Assembly (NCBI GenBank): GCA_900128585.1
Contig: LT642300.1
Coordinates: forward strand, 1-24,746
Direction: 5' to 3'
DNA length: 24,746 bases
From: Stramenopiles sp. TOSAG23-3
Lineage: Eukaryota; Sar
Each line of letters begins with the position of its first letter. Within the stretch, counting starts at the first letter, position 1. A model generated the notes under the pieces. The model ran no database searches, was not told the origin of the DNA, and was given only the letters and a program-made list of their open reading frames with translations. Shown one piece after another: positions 17,191-24,411 of the stretch. The translations under genes and the position numbers were made by a program.

Positions 17191-18021
17191 ATGCCTTACA
17201 ACTATGAGACGCTGCAGGTCTCCTTCGCTGCCGAAGGCGTCTTAAGTGTTAAACTCAACCGTCCCAAAAAATTAAATGCGATGAACAGTCAGTTTTGGGA
17301 CGATATGACGTCTTGCTTTCAGCAAGCGTCGCAGGATGGGAATGTCAGGTGTATCGTGCTGTCTGCGAACGGGAGAGCGTTCAGTGCAGGGTTGGACTTG
17401 GTAGCATTCCAGGAGCCCGGGGTTGTCCCATCTGGGACAGCAGACCCTGCCCGGCGGGCCCTTCGCTTCTTTCAAGATACAAAGCGGTTGCAAAACGCGA
17501 TTTCCGCGGTAGAAAAATGCTGGAAACCTACAATTGTTGCCATCCATGGAATGTGCATTGGCGGTGGTGTAGATTTGATCACTGCGTGCGACATACGCTT
17601 TTGCTCTTCCGACGCGACGTTCTGCGTAAAGGAAGCTGCCATTGGCCTTGCAGCGGACATAGGTACTCTTCAGCGTCTACCGAAAATAATTGGGAACGAA
17701 AGTCTCGTTCGCGAGCTTGCCTTTACCGCCCGAAACATGGGCTCTGAAGAAGCTGCGAGCTGCGGTCTAGTTTCTTATGTTGGCAAGGACCGAGAAGACC
17801 TCATGAGGCATGCATTAAATACCGCAACGGTGATTTCTGGACACAGCCCTGTCGGGATTACATCGACCAAAGTCAACATCCTATATAGCAGAGACCATTC
17901 CGTCGATGACGGGCTTGATTTCGTACTTGCCTGGAATGCGTTCGCTCTACAAACGGAAGATGTGAAGAAGGCGGTCGTTGCTGGAATGACAAAGAAGAAA
18001 GCAAAGTTTAGTAAGCTGTAG
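17191..18021 (+). CDS. ECH1: Peroxisomal delta(3,5)-delta(2,4)-dienoyl-CoA isomerase (ECH1-like, crotonase fold)
   Basis: A 276-residue enoyl-CoA hydratase/isomerase family protein. I start it at ATG 17191; the codon GTG at 17176 is in frame but there is no earlier ATG before an upstream TAA. Seen: the crotonase start LNRPKKLNAMN, oxyanion-hole elements SAGLDL (65-70) and GGG (124-126), and the ECH1 signature GMCIGGGVDLITACDIRFC followed by VKEAAIGLAADIGTLQRLPK. The acidic residues used by rat ECH1 map to D128, E148 and D156, with the same spacing of eight between the last two, which separates this from ordinary hydratases. The protein ends SKL, a canonical PTS1, so it should act in peroxisomal matrix beta-oxidation, moving double bonds of 3,5-dienoyl-CoAs from odd-position unsaturated fatty acids. 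No mitochondrial presequence is evident. Confidence 0.95.
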   Translation: MPYNYETLQVSFAAEGVLSVKLNRPKKLNAMNSQFWDDMTSCFQQASQDGNVRCIVLSANGRAFSAGLDLVAFQEPGVVPSGTADPARRALRFFQDTKRLQNAISAVEKCWKPTIVAIHGMCIGGGVDLITACDIRFCSSDATFCVKEAAIGLAADIGTLQRLPKIIGNESLVRELAFTARNMGSEEAASCGLVSYVGKDREDLMRHALNTATVISGHSPVGITSTKVNILYSRDHSVDDGLDFVLAWNAFALQTEDVKKAVVAGMTKKKAKFSKL

Positions 18022-18126
18022 AATATTTTTGAATTACCAGTGTGTAAAATATATATTTTTGTGTTGCGGTTGGAGTCAACGCGGCCTGTTCCGTTGCTCG
18101 CTTCTTCTTTCTTCTTGTTGCCGAAA

Positions 18127-18136
18127 AATAAATAAA
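18127..18136 (+). promoter_or_regulatory. Overlapping AATAAA hexamers, possible poly(A) signal of the isomerase gene
   Basis: Two overlapping AATAAA hexamers about 105 nt after the isomerase stop codon, in the convergent spacer. Position fits a 3' UTR signal; low specificity in AT-rich DNA. Confidence 0.35.
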
Positions 18137-18217
18137 AAAGAGAAGAAGGAGGAAATTTCAGCAGAGGATTACCCTCGAAAACTTTTTTAAAAAAACAACA
18201 AACAAAAAAACTTTAAA

Positions 18218-18256
18218 AAAAAACAAAATATATATATGGCATATATTTTGTTTTTT
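18218..18256. repeat. Perfect 16-bp inverted repeat with 7-nt loop between convergent genes
   Basis: The arm AAAAAACAAAATATAT at 18218-18233 is exactly complementary to 18241-18256, with loop ATATGGC. It lies between the isomerase stop (18021) and the stop of the coiled-coil gene (18281), so it could be a 3' UTR hairpin of either transcript or an extruding cruciform. Base pairs are all A:T except one C:G. Confidence 0.8.
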
Positions 18257-18280
18257 ACTTTTACCTCTCACTTTCTTAAC

Positions 18281-19351
18281 TCAGCCTCTTACCATATTTG
18301 ATAGTATCTTATCCCCACCCAGTGATTTTTCACCACGCCCCACTGCGTTTTTCTTGTTGTTCTCGACAATGCCTTCCATAGCATGCCGATGAAGTATTTC
18401 ATAATTTTGTCCCGAGCCTATTTTGCGCACTTCTGACAGCAATGACCGTATTTCTGCCAGTTTTTGAAGAGAAAGAGGTTCCTCCATTTTGAACTGGTTC
18501 CCCTTTCCGTTGAACTCAGCGTTGATTATTCTTTTGTTCTGTGAAGCGTTGTAACTTTTCTTCTTCCGAAGAATTCTCTTTATGTTTTCCGAGCTGACCG
18601 GTGCACTGGGCTTTTTCAATCGAACCGTTCCGCCCGTGTCTGTACGATGCTCCAACGCGATGGCATTGGCGGCCATTTGTGCCAACGCTTCGTCGTCTTC
18701 TTCAAACTCCTTTTCCTTTTCCAACAATTTTTTCCATTCTTCGTCGTTGTTGACCTTCACCCGCTTACGTTCTAGCTGGCGACCCTGCTCTTGCCCGATT
18801 ATCAACGCCTCTTTTACCTGCATCTCAAAATTGTTCTTCATCAACTGCTGCCTCAACGCGTCCACTTTCCGTTTCTCTGTCAGTTGAACCTGGTACGTCT
18901 CCATCATCAGTTTGTTCTTTTCTATGGCCTCTTGAATTTTTTCAAACTTTTGCAACTTCTTTTTCTGCGCCAAGATTACTTTTTTCATGTTCGCCATTTT
19001 CGTGTCCTTCGCTTCTAAGCGCACTTCTACCTCTTCCAAATCTGCGGCGTGTGCGTCAATCTCGGCTTCCAGTTCGTCTTTCAACTCTTCCACTTGATTT
19101 TCTAATTTCACCTTTTCCATGATTAAGGCATGGGCCTCCTTGCCCTTTTTCGTAGATTGCTCCCTGGCGCGCTTCTGTTTAGAACGGTATTTGCTCTCTT
19201 TCCGCTCTGCATCGTCCCGTTCTTGAATTAACTTTTTGTTTTCCTCGCTTGCCTGTTTTAGTTGTTTTTCTAGAGAGTCAACTTTCGATTTCAATTCAAA
19301 GAAACGACCGCCGACGGCGGGTTTCTTCGACGATACCTCGGACGTTTTCAT
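18281..19351 (-). CDS. Cytoplasmic or cytoskeletal coiled-coil protein, unknown
   Basis: A 356-residue protein from ATG 19351-19349. It has no signal peptide, no membrane segment and no cysteine. A long coiled coil runs from about 18 to 170 (SKVDSLEKQLKQASEENKKL, VEELKDELEAEIDAHAADLEEVEVRL) and probably continues with breaks to 220; an acidic EKEFEEDDEALAQM segment follows, then a basic region at about 245-275 (RILRKKKSYN) and a shorter helix at 293-312. Coiled coils of this kind occur in cytoskeletal, centrosomal, ciliary and vesicle-tethering proteins, and similarity searches give many false hits, so I name no family. It is convergent with the isomerase gene and divergent from the EF-hand gene across a spacer with the shared 12-mer. 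Confidence 0.82.
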   Translation of the reverse strand: MKTSEVSSKKPAVGGRFFELKSKVDSLEKQLKQASEENKKLIQERDDAERKESKYRSKQKRAREQSTKKGKEAHALIMEKVKLENQVEELKDELEAEIDAHAADLEEVEVRLEAKDTKMANMKKVILAQKKKLQKFEKIQEAIEKNKLMMETYQVQLTEKRKVDALRQQLMKNNFEMQVKEALIIGQEQGRQLERKRVKVNNDEEWKKLLEKEKEFEEDDEALAQMAANAIALEHRTDTGGTVRLKKPSAPVSSENIKRILRKKKSYNASQNKRIINAEFNGKGNQFKMEEPLSLQKLAEIRSLLSEVRKIGSGQNYEILHRHAMEGIVENNKKNAVGRGEKSLGGDKILSNMVRG

Positions 19352-19792
19352 CGGCGTTGGATCTCTTTGATATCTAATTTAGCCGATGCACAGTTTTTGC
19401 GGCCCAGTGCACAACCCTTGGCTTTGGTTTGAGGACGTCAATGTGTTGAATCGTGTGCGTTTTGTGCCATTTAAGTGTTATCCAATCGATTTCAACATTC
19501 AGTTGTTAGTAGTATTGCATTAAGAAGTTTTTTTAGTTGATTCCTTCACGTGTTGTTTTTCATTTTTTATTATAAAAAATATGAGTTTATTTTTTTTATT
19601 ATTATTATTCTCTCTTGTTGTGTTGAGCTTATATTTTTTCTTGTTCTCTGTTCTATTATGTGTAAGTATAAAAAATATTTTTCTTTTTTTTTTCTTGGTT
19701 GATGTTAGCCTATTATTAATCTAGTCTCTTTATTCCATTTATATTCATATACTACCGTACGTAAAGCAGTAACAAAACAAACAAAAAGTCAA

Positions 19793-19810
19793 CGTTCGTT
19801 CGTTCGTTCG
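19793..19810. repeat. CGTT tetranucleotide repeat
   Basis: About four and a half units of CGTT followed by CGTCGTCGG, in the divergent spacer. Confidence 0.75.
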
Positions 19811-19928
19811 TCGTCGGTTCCCTTCTTCTTTATTTTTTTCTTTCTTTCCAGCCCCCCATCTAAAGGATTTTTTTTCTTCATTGTGCTTGTTGGTTGTGCC
19901 CGCTGTTGTGCCATTTTTTTAATACTAC

Positions 19929-19937
19929 GGTACCTGG
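19929..19937 (+). repeat. GGTACCTGG motif, copy 3
   Basis: In the context TACGGTACCTGGTAC, starting 71 bp before the 12-mer at 20000. Confidence 0.55.
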
Positions 19938-19999
19938 TACTTTTTATAACTACAGCTAATGGTCAATCAACAACACTGAACCAAAAAAGATTATTATTA

Positions 20000-20011
20000 T
20001 AGACGACTATT
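20000..20011 (+). repeat. Dispersed 12-mer TAGACGACTATT, copy 3
   Basis: Exact match to the copies at 11360 and 16830, next to a TTATTATTAT run as in the other spacers. Confidence 0.7.
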
Positions 20012-20232
20012 ATTTATTGCGTTTTTTATTTGAAGGGATTGTATATTTTTGTGCTATAATTAGACAAGGTGGTTAATTTCACCTAGTGCTTATGTACATT
20101 GCGATGATCACTTTAGGAGGATAAATCTTGAAAGACCCTCTACGAAACGTGCGATTGAACGTTTTCCAAACCATCGCGCACCTAGATGTACGCTTATACA
20201 AACTTAGAATAGAATTGTTATAGAACTGGAAA

Positions 20233-20781
20233 ATGTGGGCCCTTGCACGAAGCCAGAAACCAGCTTGTCCATGTGGATTTGATGAAACAACCTGCATGGC
20301 ATGCTCTGATTTCAAATTGCAGGCACAAAAAACTGTCAGTCTAGATGGTAAAGGACGCGTCAATCTAAACCAAAGCGAAATGTCAAGAATTTCGAATGCA
20401 TTTTTCAAGGCTGCAAAGTCAAAAGAAGAGCGAGAGATGGAATTGTTAGTTAGAAAAAAGCAGCCCGTCAAGTATAGAGACACCAATAAAACGCCTCGGC
20501 AGAGAAGTCGACGTTACAGCAGGGAGAAGTCCAGGCGGTCTAGAGATCCATTGGATGAAGACGATATTAAGTATTTGAACAAAGATGAATTTACAACGTG
20601 TTTGAACGGTTTGTTCGATGGTTTTCCCATGAACGATCAACTTTTTCGTGCATTTGACACAAAGAGAGACGGGCACATTGATTCCGACGAATTCTCGGCT
20701 GCCTGCATAACATTAATTCGGGTGTATGGGTTTAAAGTATTTTGTACGACTGAGGAAGCGAGTGAAGAATTGGGCGAATAA
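20233..20781 (+). CDS. EF-hand protein with N-terminal Cys cluster and RS-rich middle
   Basis: A 182-residue protein from ATG 20233, fixed by an in-frame TAG at 20221-20223. Three parts are visible. Residues 12-24 hold C-P-C-x6-C-x2-C, a possible metal-binding cluster. Residues about 84-105 are rich in Arg and Ser (RQRSRRYSREKSRRSRDP), basic and possibly phosphorylated or nucleic-acid binding. Residues 110-165 form an EF-hand pair-like region: a helix with LNKDEFTTCLNGLF, then FRAFDTKRDGHIDSDEF, whose loop spans 142-153 with D142, D146, D150 and E153 as ligands. Position 3 of the loop is Lys144, unusual for calcium binding, so affinity may be reduced. The chain stops 29 residues after the loop, so the usual second EF-hand pair is missing. 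Calcium sensing is inferred; no named family fits all three parts. Confidence 0.8.
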   Translation: MWALARSQKPACPCGFDETTCMACSDFKLQAQKTVSLDGKGRVNLNQSEMSRISNAFFKAAKSKEEREMELLVRKKQPVKYRDTNKTPRQRSRRYSREKSRRSRDPLDEDDIKYLNKDEFTTCLNGLFDGFPMNDQLFRAFDTKRDGHIDSDEFSAACITLIRVYGFKVFCTTEEASEELGE

Positions 20782-21288
20782 TGATTTCGCATTTCCCCTC
20801 TGCAAATTATAGTGTCTAGGAAACAACACTTCATTCTTCTGGGCTCTGGCTTTATTTCACATACCGCTGCTACAGAATTGAGTTATACTCCTCGTAATGT
20901 ACTCTCATATTTCTTATTTGTTTTATTAAGGAATAATTTATCATCATCATCGATCATCGAACAAACGAATTCGGCCATGATGTCATCAAAACCGCCTGTT
21001 ATTATATATCGTACAAAGGTACAGCAGGTGGAACAATTGAATTTTCACATCCTCCTCCTCCAACAACAAAAATTAATTGGGAAAAAAAAGAAGTTAGTAA
21101 ATATAAATATATATACATTAGTCGGTATAATCCAACATCGGCTTGTGTCTAAAATTAGTACTACAAATTGGGGAATGACAATCAAAGGCAATTAAAACAA
21201 TCCATCATGTGCCAAGTTAGGTAATTGTGTTCACAAGGAACGGTTACTTTTTTTTTTCCCGTCCAAGAACTGCCAGCAAGTGCCTGCT
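20782..21288. other. Tandem intergenic region between EF-hand and CRTAC1-like genes
   Basis: The only gap flanked by two plus-strand genes (507 bp). A frame at about 20812-21195 is open without stops but has Leu/Ile/Lys/Gln-rich, low-complexity translation, so I do not call it. No further EF-hand sequence was found here. It should contain the 3' UTR of the first gene and the promoter of the second; a T-rich run at about 21247-21258 sits just before the second ATG. Confidence 0.5.
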
Positions 21289-24207
21289 ATGAGAAGCGCG
21301 GCAATTATTGCGTCAAGCTTGCTTGGGGTGGTGTTGGCCGATGCAGAAGTAAACTTACCGTGCGTAGTGCCGGGCACCATTTCAAATCTCCAATCCGTCC
21401 ATCAAATGCCGTCTGGCGTAACGTTCACGGACGTTGCATCGGAGCTGGGGTTCAATGAAAAGCAGTGCGTTACACGGACATCTCCCAACTGCATATTTCC
21501 GCAGTACGATAACAAGCTAAGGGCATGGGATGAGGGCGGATTCTGCATGGAGGAGACGTTGAGTGGAGGGGCGTGCGTCGGGGACGTAAACGCAGACGGG
21601 GTCGATGATATCTACTATCCAAGGCTGGACGGAAGCGACATTCTGTACCTTAACTTGGGCAATGGATCGTTTGTTGATGCAACAAAACAGTACGGTTTGC
21701 ACAACCCGAAGATAAGAAGCAACGGTTGCCACTTTTTAGATATTGAGAACGACGGGGACAATGACCTGTACGTCTCTACGCTGGGGGACGATAGATTCTA
21801 CCTGTTCGTTAATAATCTCAAAAACGATGACGGCGACGAGAAAACGAGTGAAAAGTTTACGGAAGAGGCGATAGAGCGGGGCCTTGGGAACATAAAGGCG
21901 GACTTCAAACTGACTGCAGGATTTACGATTGCGGTCGGAGACTACGACCTAGACGGGTATTTGGACATTTTGACTACGGAATGGCTCCCTTGGCTCGATG
22001 AAGTTGATACGTCCAACTGTGGAGTGAATGAGAATGGGCCATCCTGCCAGATCCAAATCGACGGCATCGACGATGCAGTAGAGTATTTCAAGCGCATGAA
22101 CGAGCGGCGAAGCGAGCATGCGGACCACACTTTAACGAACGCGAGGATGTTTCACAACTTGGGGACCGCTGGGACACCAGGGTTCTTCGAAGACGTGACG
22201 AAGCAGGCAAACGTCGCCCCCAAGTTCCGGTCTCAAGAGCGCAAGGGGACGTTCATGGGAGCAACATGCGCCCACATTAAAAAGGATGCACTGGTTAACA
22301 CGATGAACCTGCTTGGAGAAACTGTCGATAGCACAAAAGATACTGCATCGCTCCAAGACCAGTTTCGGACCCTGGTTGCGTTCTTCAAGGACGGAAAGCA
22401 AGGGCGTCGCCACATTGAGCACGGGAAAAGCCGGACGGACCCTTCGCAGTATGCTTACGTCCGAATTGGCAAGGGGGGGGCACTGAAAGACCCAGGAACG
22501 TTGACCGTCCGGGTGCGCTTGTTGGCGGACGAAACTTCGAGGGGGGAGAAAGCGCCGTCCCTCGATGTGGTTGCCAATTTGCGTGAAAATCCAACTTTGA
22601 AGCGGGGCCACTACGCCTGGAAAACAAAAGCTAACCAAAAGTCGTCCAACGTAGCTGTATTGAAAATGAACGTCGGGGGCTCGTATGGCAGAAACGTGTA
22701 CGTTGGCCTGAAATGCAACAACAAATCTGGCGGCGGCTGCGATGTGGACGTGTCCTTTCACCACCAGCCCAATTCCGTGCCGCCGCAGTGCCTAGGGCGA
22801 AAACCTCGGAAGAGCGTCGTGTACGTAGGAAGCTTCCACGTTGACCTCATTCAGCCGTGGGTCCAATCCGAAAAGTTCGTTTCCCACGTGACGCAAGAGA
22901 TGTTCGTGCTCAACTACACGGTGGAAGAAAGGCGGACGGTGGTTAAGAATTTGCTCAAATTCGCAGGTAAGCTGGACGATGAGCGTGTGGAAAAGATGAG
23001 CACGACGCAATCGCGGGTGCAAAGCGAAATGTCCCGCCTGCCCCAATCCGAGGGAATGAAGGCTATGGGCGACTTGCAAGGGCATGGGTCTGGCAAGCGA
23101 AAAATGAACCATGCGAGCAATTTCCCACTCGTCGGGGCGTTTCAATTCGCTGCTAAATTTGTGGACTTGGACGCGGACGGTTATCCTGAAATTGTTATCA
23201 GTGGCGATTTTGGAACCTCTCAACTCTACTGGAACCAGCGCGACGGGACGTTTGTGCCGGGGCACTTTCACCTGATCGAGGATCTGTTCGACAACAGCAT
23301 GGGGGCAACCGTCGGTGACTGGGACCTTGACGGGAGGCCGGACGTTATGTTCACTTCGGCGTCGATATCGGACTCTGACCTGCACAACTTAAACCAGGTG
23401 GCTGCAACTGCGGGGATGTTGCTTAGCTTTCGAGGGAACCATTTGTACCGTAACGTGGGGGGGCGAAAGTTCCAGGACGTGACGGATCACGCAGGGCTGC
23501 GAGAGAGTGGTTGGGGCTGGGGAGCGTTCCTGTTCGATTTTGACAATGACGGGGACCTTGATGCCTTGAACGGGAACGGCATGGACGACCATGAGACGAC
23601 CGATGACGATTGGGCGATCAACCAGAAGATGAAGCTGTACGTTAACCAAGGGAGGGATGAAAATTTCGCAATGGCAGACGAGGCCACCGCAAGGGGCATT
23701 GCCAGCTTGGACGAAAACCGTGCTGCGATGCCGTTCGATTTTGACGGGGACGGGGACTTGGATGTTTTTGTAGTAAACCACGGCGGCGTGCCCTCCTTGT
23801 TTCGTAACAATGGCGGGAACTATTACGATTTCCTTCGCGTTTACGTGTACGAAGAGTCTGGTAGGGAAAGCGTAGGGGCGAAGGTGTTTGTTTATCGTAC
23901 AGAAGAGGATTATCTGAGAAGAGGTGCGCGCCAAGGCGGCGACGGGCACGAGGAAGATGTTTTGTACCGTGAGATTGGGTCGACCGCGGCGTTTTTGGGG
24001 CAAGGGGAATCCCACGCCCACTTTGGGCTCGGAAAAATGGAGGCAGACGCTGTTTACGCAGTGCAAATTTTGTGGCCCCCTGTTCCGTCGTTTCCACAAG
24101 GTTCCCAGTCCCAGACCCACTTCAACGTGCCCATTCGAAGCACATTGAAGGTGCAAAGGGGGAGAAGTGGCGCTGGGGGGACGGGGGCGTTGCCCGTTTG
24201 TTCTTAA
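21289..24207 (+). CDS. Secreted CRTAC1-like protein: VCBS/FG-GAP repeats plus ASPIC/UnbV domain, with large insert
   Basis: A 972-residue protein; I start it at ATG 21289, since the in-frame codon at 21280 is GTG. Residues 1-19 are a signal peptide (SAAIIASSLLGVVLADA). Calcium-loop repeats of VCBS/FG-GAP type follow: DVNADGVDD (about 98), DIENDGDND (151), DYDLDGYLD (218), DLDADGYPE (624), DWDLDGRPD (675), DFDNDGDLD (749) and DFDGDGDLD (816). These should build a calcium-bound beta-propeller. The C-terminal ASPIC/UnbV domain spans about 855-931 (SVGAKVFVY, HAHFGLG, VQILWPP). This order, and DFGTSQLYWN and GWGWGAFLFD, match the CRTAC1 family, best known from bacteria and animals' cartilage acidic protein. 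About 290 residues (325-615) between the third and fourth repeats interrupt the propeller and are not recognised. The role is extracellular, perhaps adhesion or matrix; bacterial ancestry is possible. Confidence 0.9.
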   Translation: MRSAAIIASSLLGVVLADAEVNLPCVVPGTISNLQSVHQMPSGVTFTDVASELGFNEKQCVTRTSPNCIFPQYDNKLRAWDEGGFCMEETLSGGACVGDVNADGVDDIYYPRLDGSDILYLNLGNGSFVDATKQYGLHNPKIRSNGCHFLDIENDGDNDLYVSTLGDDRFYLFVNNLKNDDGDEKTSEKFTEEAIERGLGNIKADFKLTAGFTIAVGDYDLDGYLDILTTEWLPWLDEVDTSNCGVNENGPSCQIQIDGIDDAVEYFKRMNERRSEHADHTLTNARMFHNLGTAGTPGFFEDVTKQANVAPKFRSQERKGTFMGATCAHIKKDALVNTMNLLGETVDSTKDTASLQDQFRTLVAFFKDGKQGRRHIEHGKSRTDPSQYAYVRIGKGGALKDPGTLTVRVRLLADETSRGEKAPSLDVVANLRENPTLKRGHYAWKTKANQKSSNVAVLKMNVGGSYGRNVYVGLKCNNKSGGGCDVDVSFHHQPNSVPPQCLGRKPRKSVVYVGSFHVDLIQPWVQSEKFVSHVTQEMFVLNYTVEERRTVVKNLLKFAGKLDDERVEKMSTTQSRVQSEMSRLPQSEGMKAMGDLQGHGSGKRKMNHASNFPLVGAFQFAAKFVDLDADGYPEIVISGDFGTSQLYWNQRDGTFVPGHFHLIEDLFDNSMGATVGDWDLDGRPDVMFTSASISDSDLHNLNQVAATAGMLLSFRGNHLYRNVGGRKFQDVTDHAGLRESGWGWGAFLFDFDNDGDLDALNGNGMDDHETTDDDWAINQKMKLYVNQGRDENFAMADEATARGIASLDENRAAMPFDFDGDGDLDVFVVNHGGVPSLFRNNGGNYYDFLRVYVYEESGRESVGAKVFVYRTEEDYLRRGARQGGDGHEEDVLYREIGSTAAFLGQGESHAHFGLGKMEADAVYAVQILWPPVPSFPQGSQSQTHFNVPIRSTLKVQRGRSGAGGTGALPVCS

Positions 24208-24411
24208 TTTTCAAAATGTGGGGTAGAAGCAATATCGTTGCATTTTATAGTAAGAATTACTACTTTTGTAGCTTTAAATCTTCGTAAGATATATATACAC
24301 ACATCACAGGCGGTGCAGGGATTTTTAAACTCTCTTTTTCTCCACGCCCATTGTCTGTGGCCCCCGGGTACTACGAACTTCGCAACACCTACGCCTGTTC
24401 TTTATTTTTTT
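24208..24411. other. Convergent 3' spacer
   Basis: A 204-bp gap between the CRTAC1-like gene and the minus-strand gene at the right edge. AT-rich with a T-rich end; nothing else recognised beyond the possible minus-strand AATAAA. Confidence 0.5.
24401..24406 (-). promoter_or_regulatory. Possible poly(A) signal AATAAA directly after the stop of the right-edge gene
   Basis: AATAAA on the minus strand begins only 5 nt after the TGA at 24414-24412. If used, the 3' UTR would be very short. Confidence 0.3.

Larger units (their letters stand above)
19352..20232. promoter_or_regulatory. Divergent spacer with (CGTT)n, GGTACCTGG and the 12-mer motif
   Basis: An 881-bp gene-free stretch between the coiled-coil and EF-hand genes. 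It shows T-rich runs at about 19560-19720, a short CGTT repeat at 19793-19810, a pyrimidine tract at about 19820-19850, GGTACCTGG at 19929 and TAGACGACTATT at 20000. The last 170 bp before 20233 are more balanced in composition, but the EF-hand frame has a TAG at 20221-20223, so they do not extend that protein. Confidence 0.5.

Noticed and set aside
20812-21195. 127-residue open frame after the EF-hand gene
   Set aside because: It has no ATG at its start, a low-complexity Leu/Ile/Lys/Gln composition, no domain, and sits in the AT-rich tandem spacer.
22132-24156. Several minus-strand frames of 100-255 residues opposite the CRTAC1-like gene
   Set aside because: The plus strand shows regular calcium-loop repeats and an ASPIC domain; the antisense frames lack motifs.
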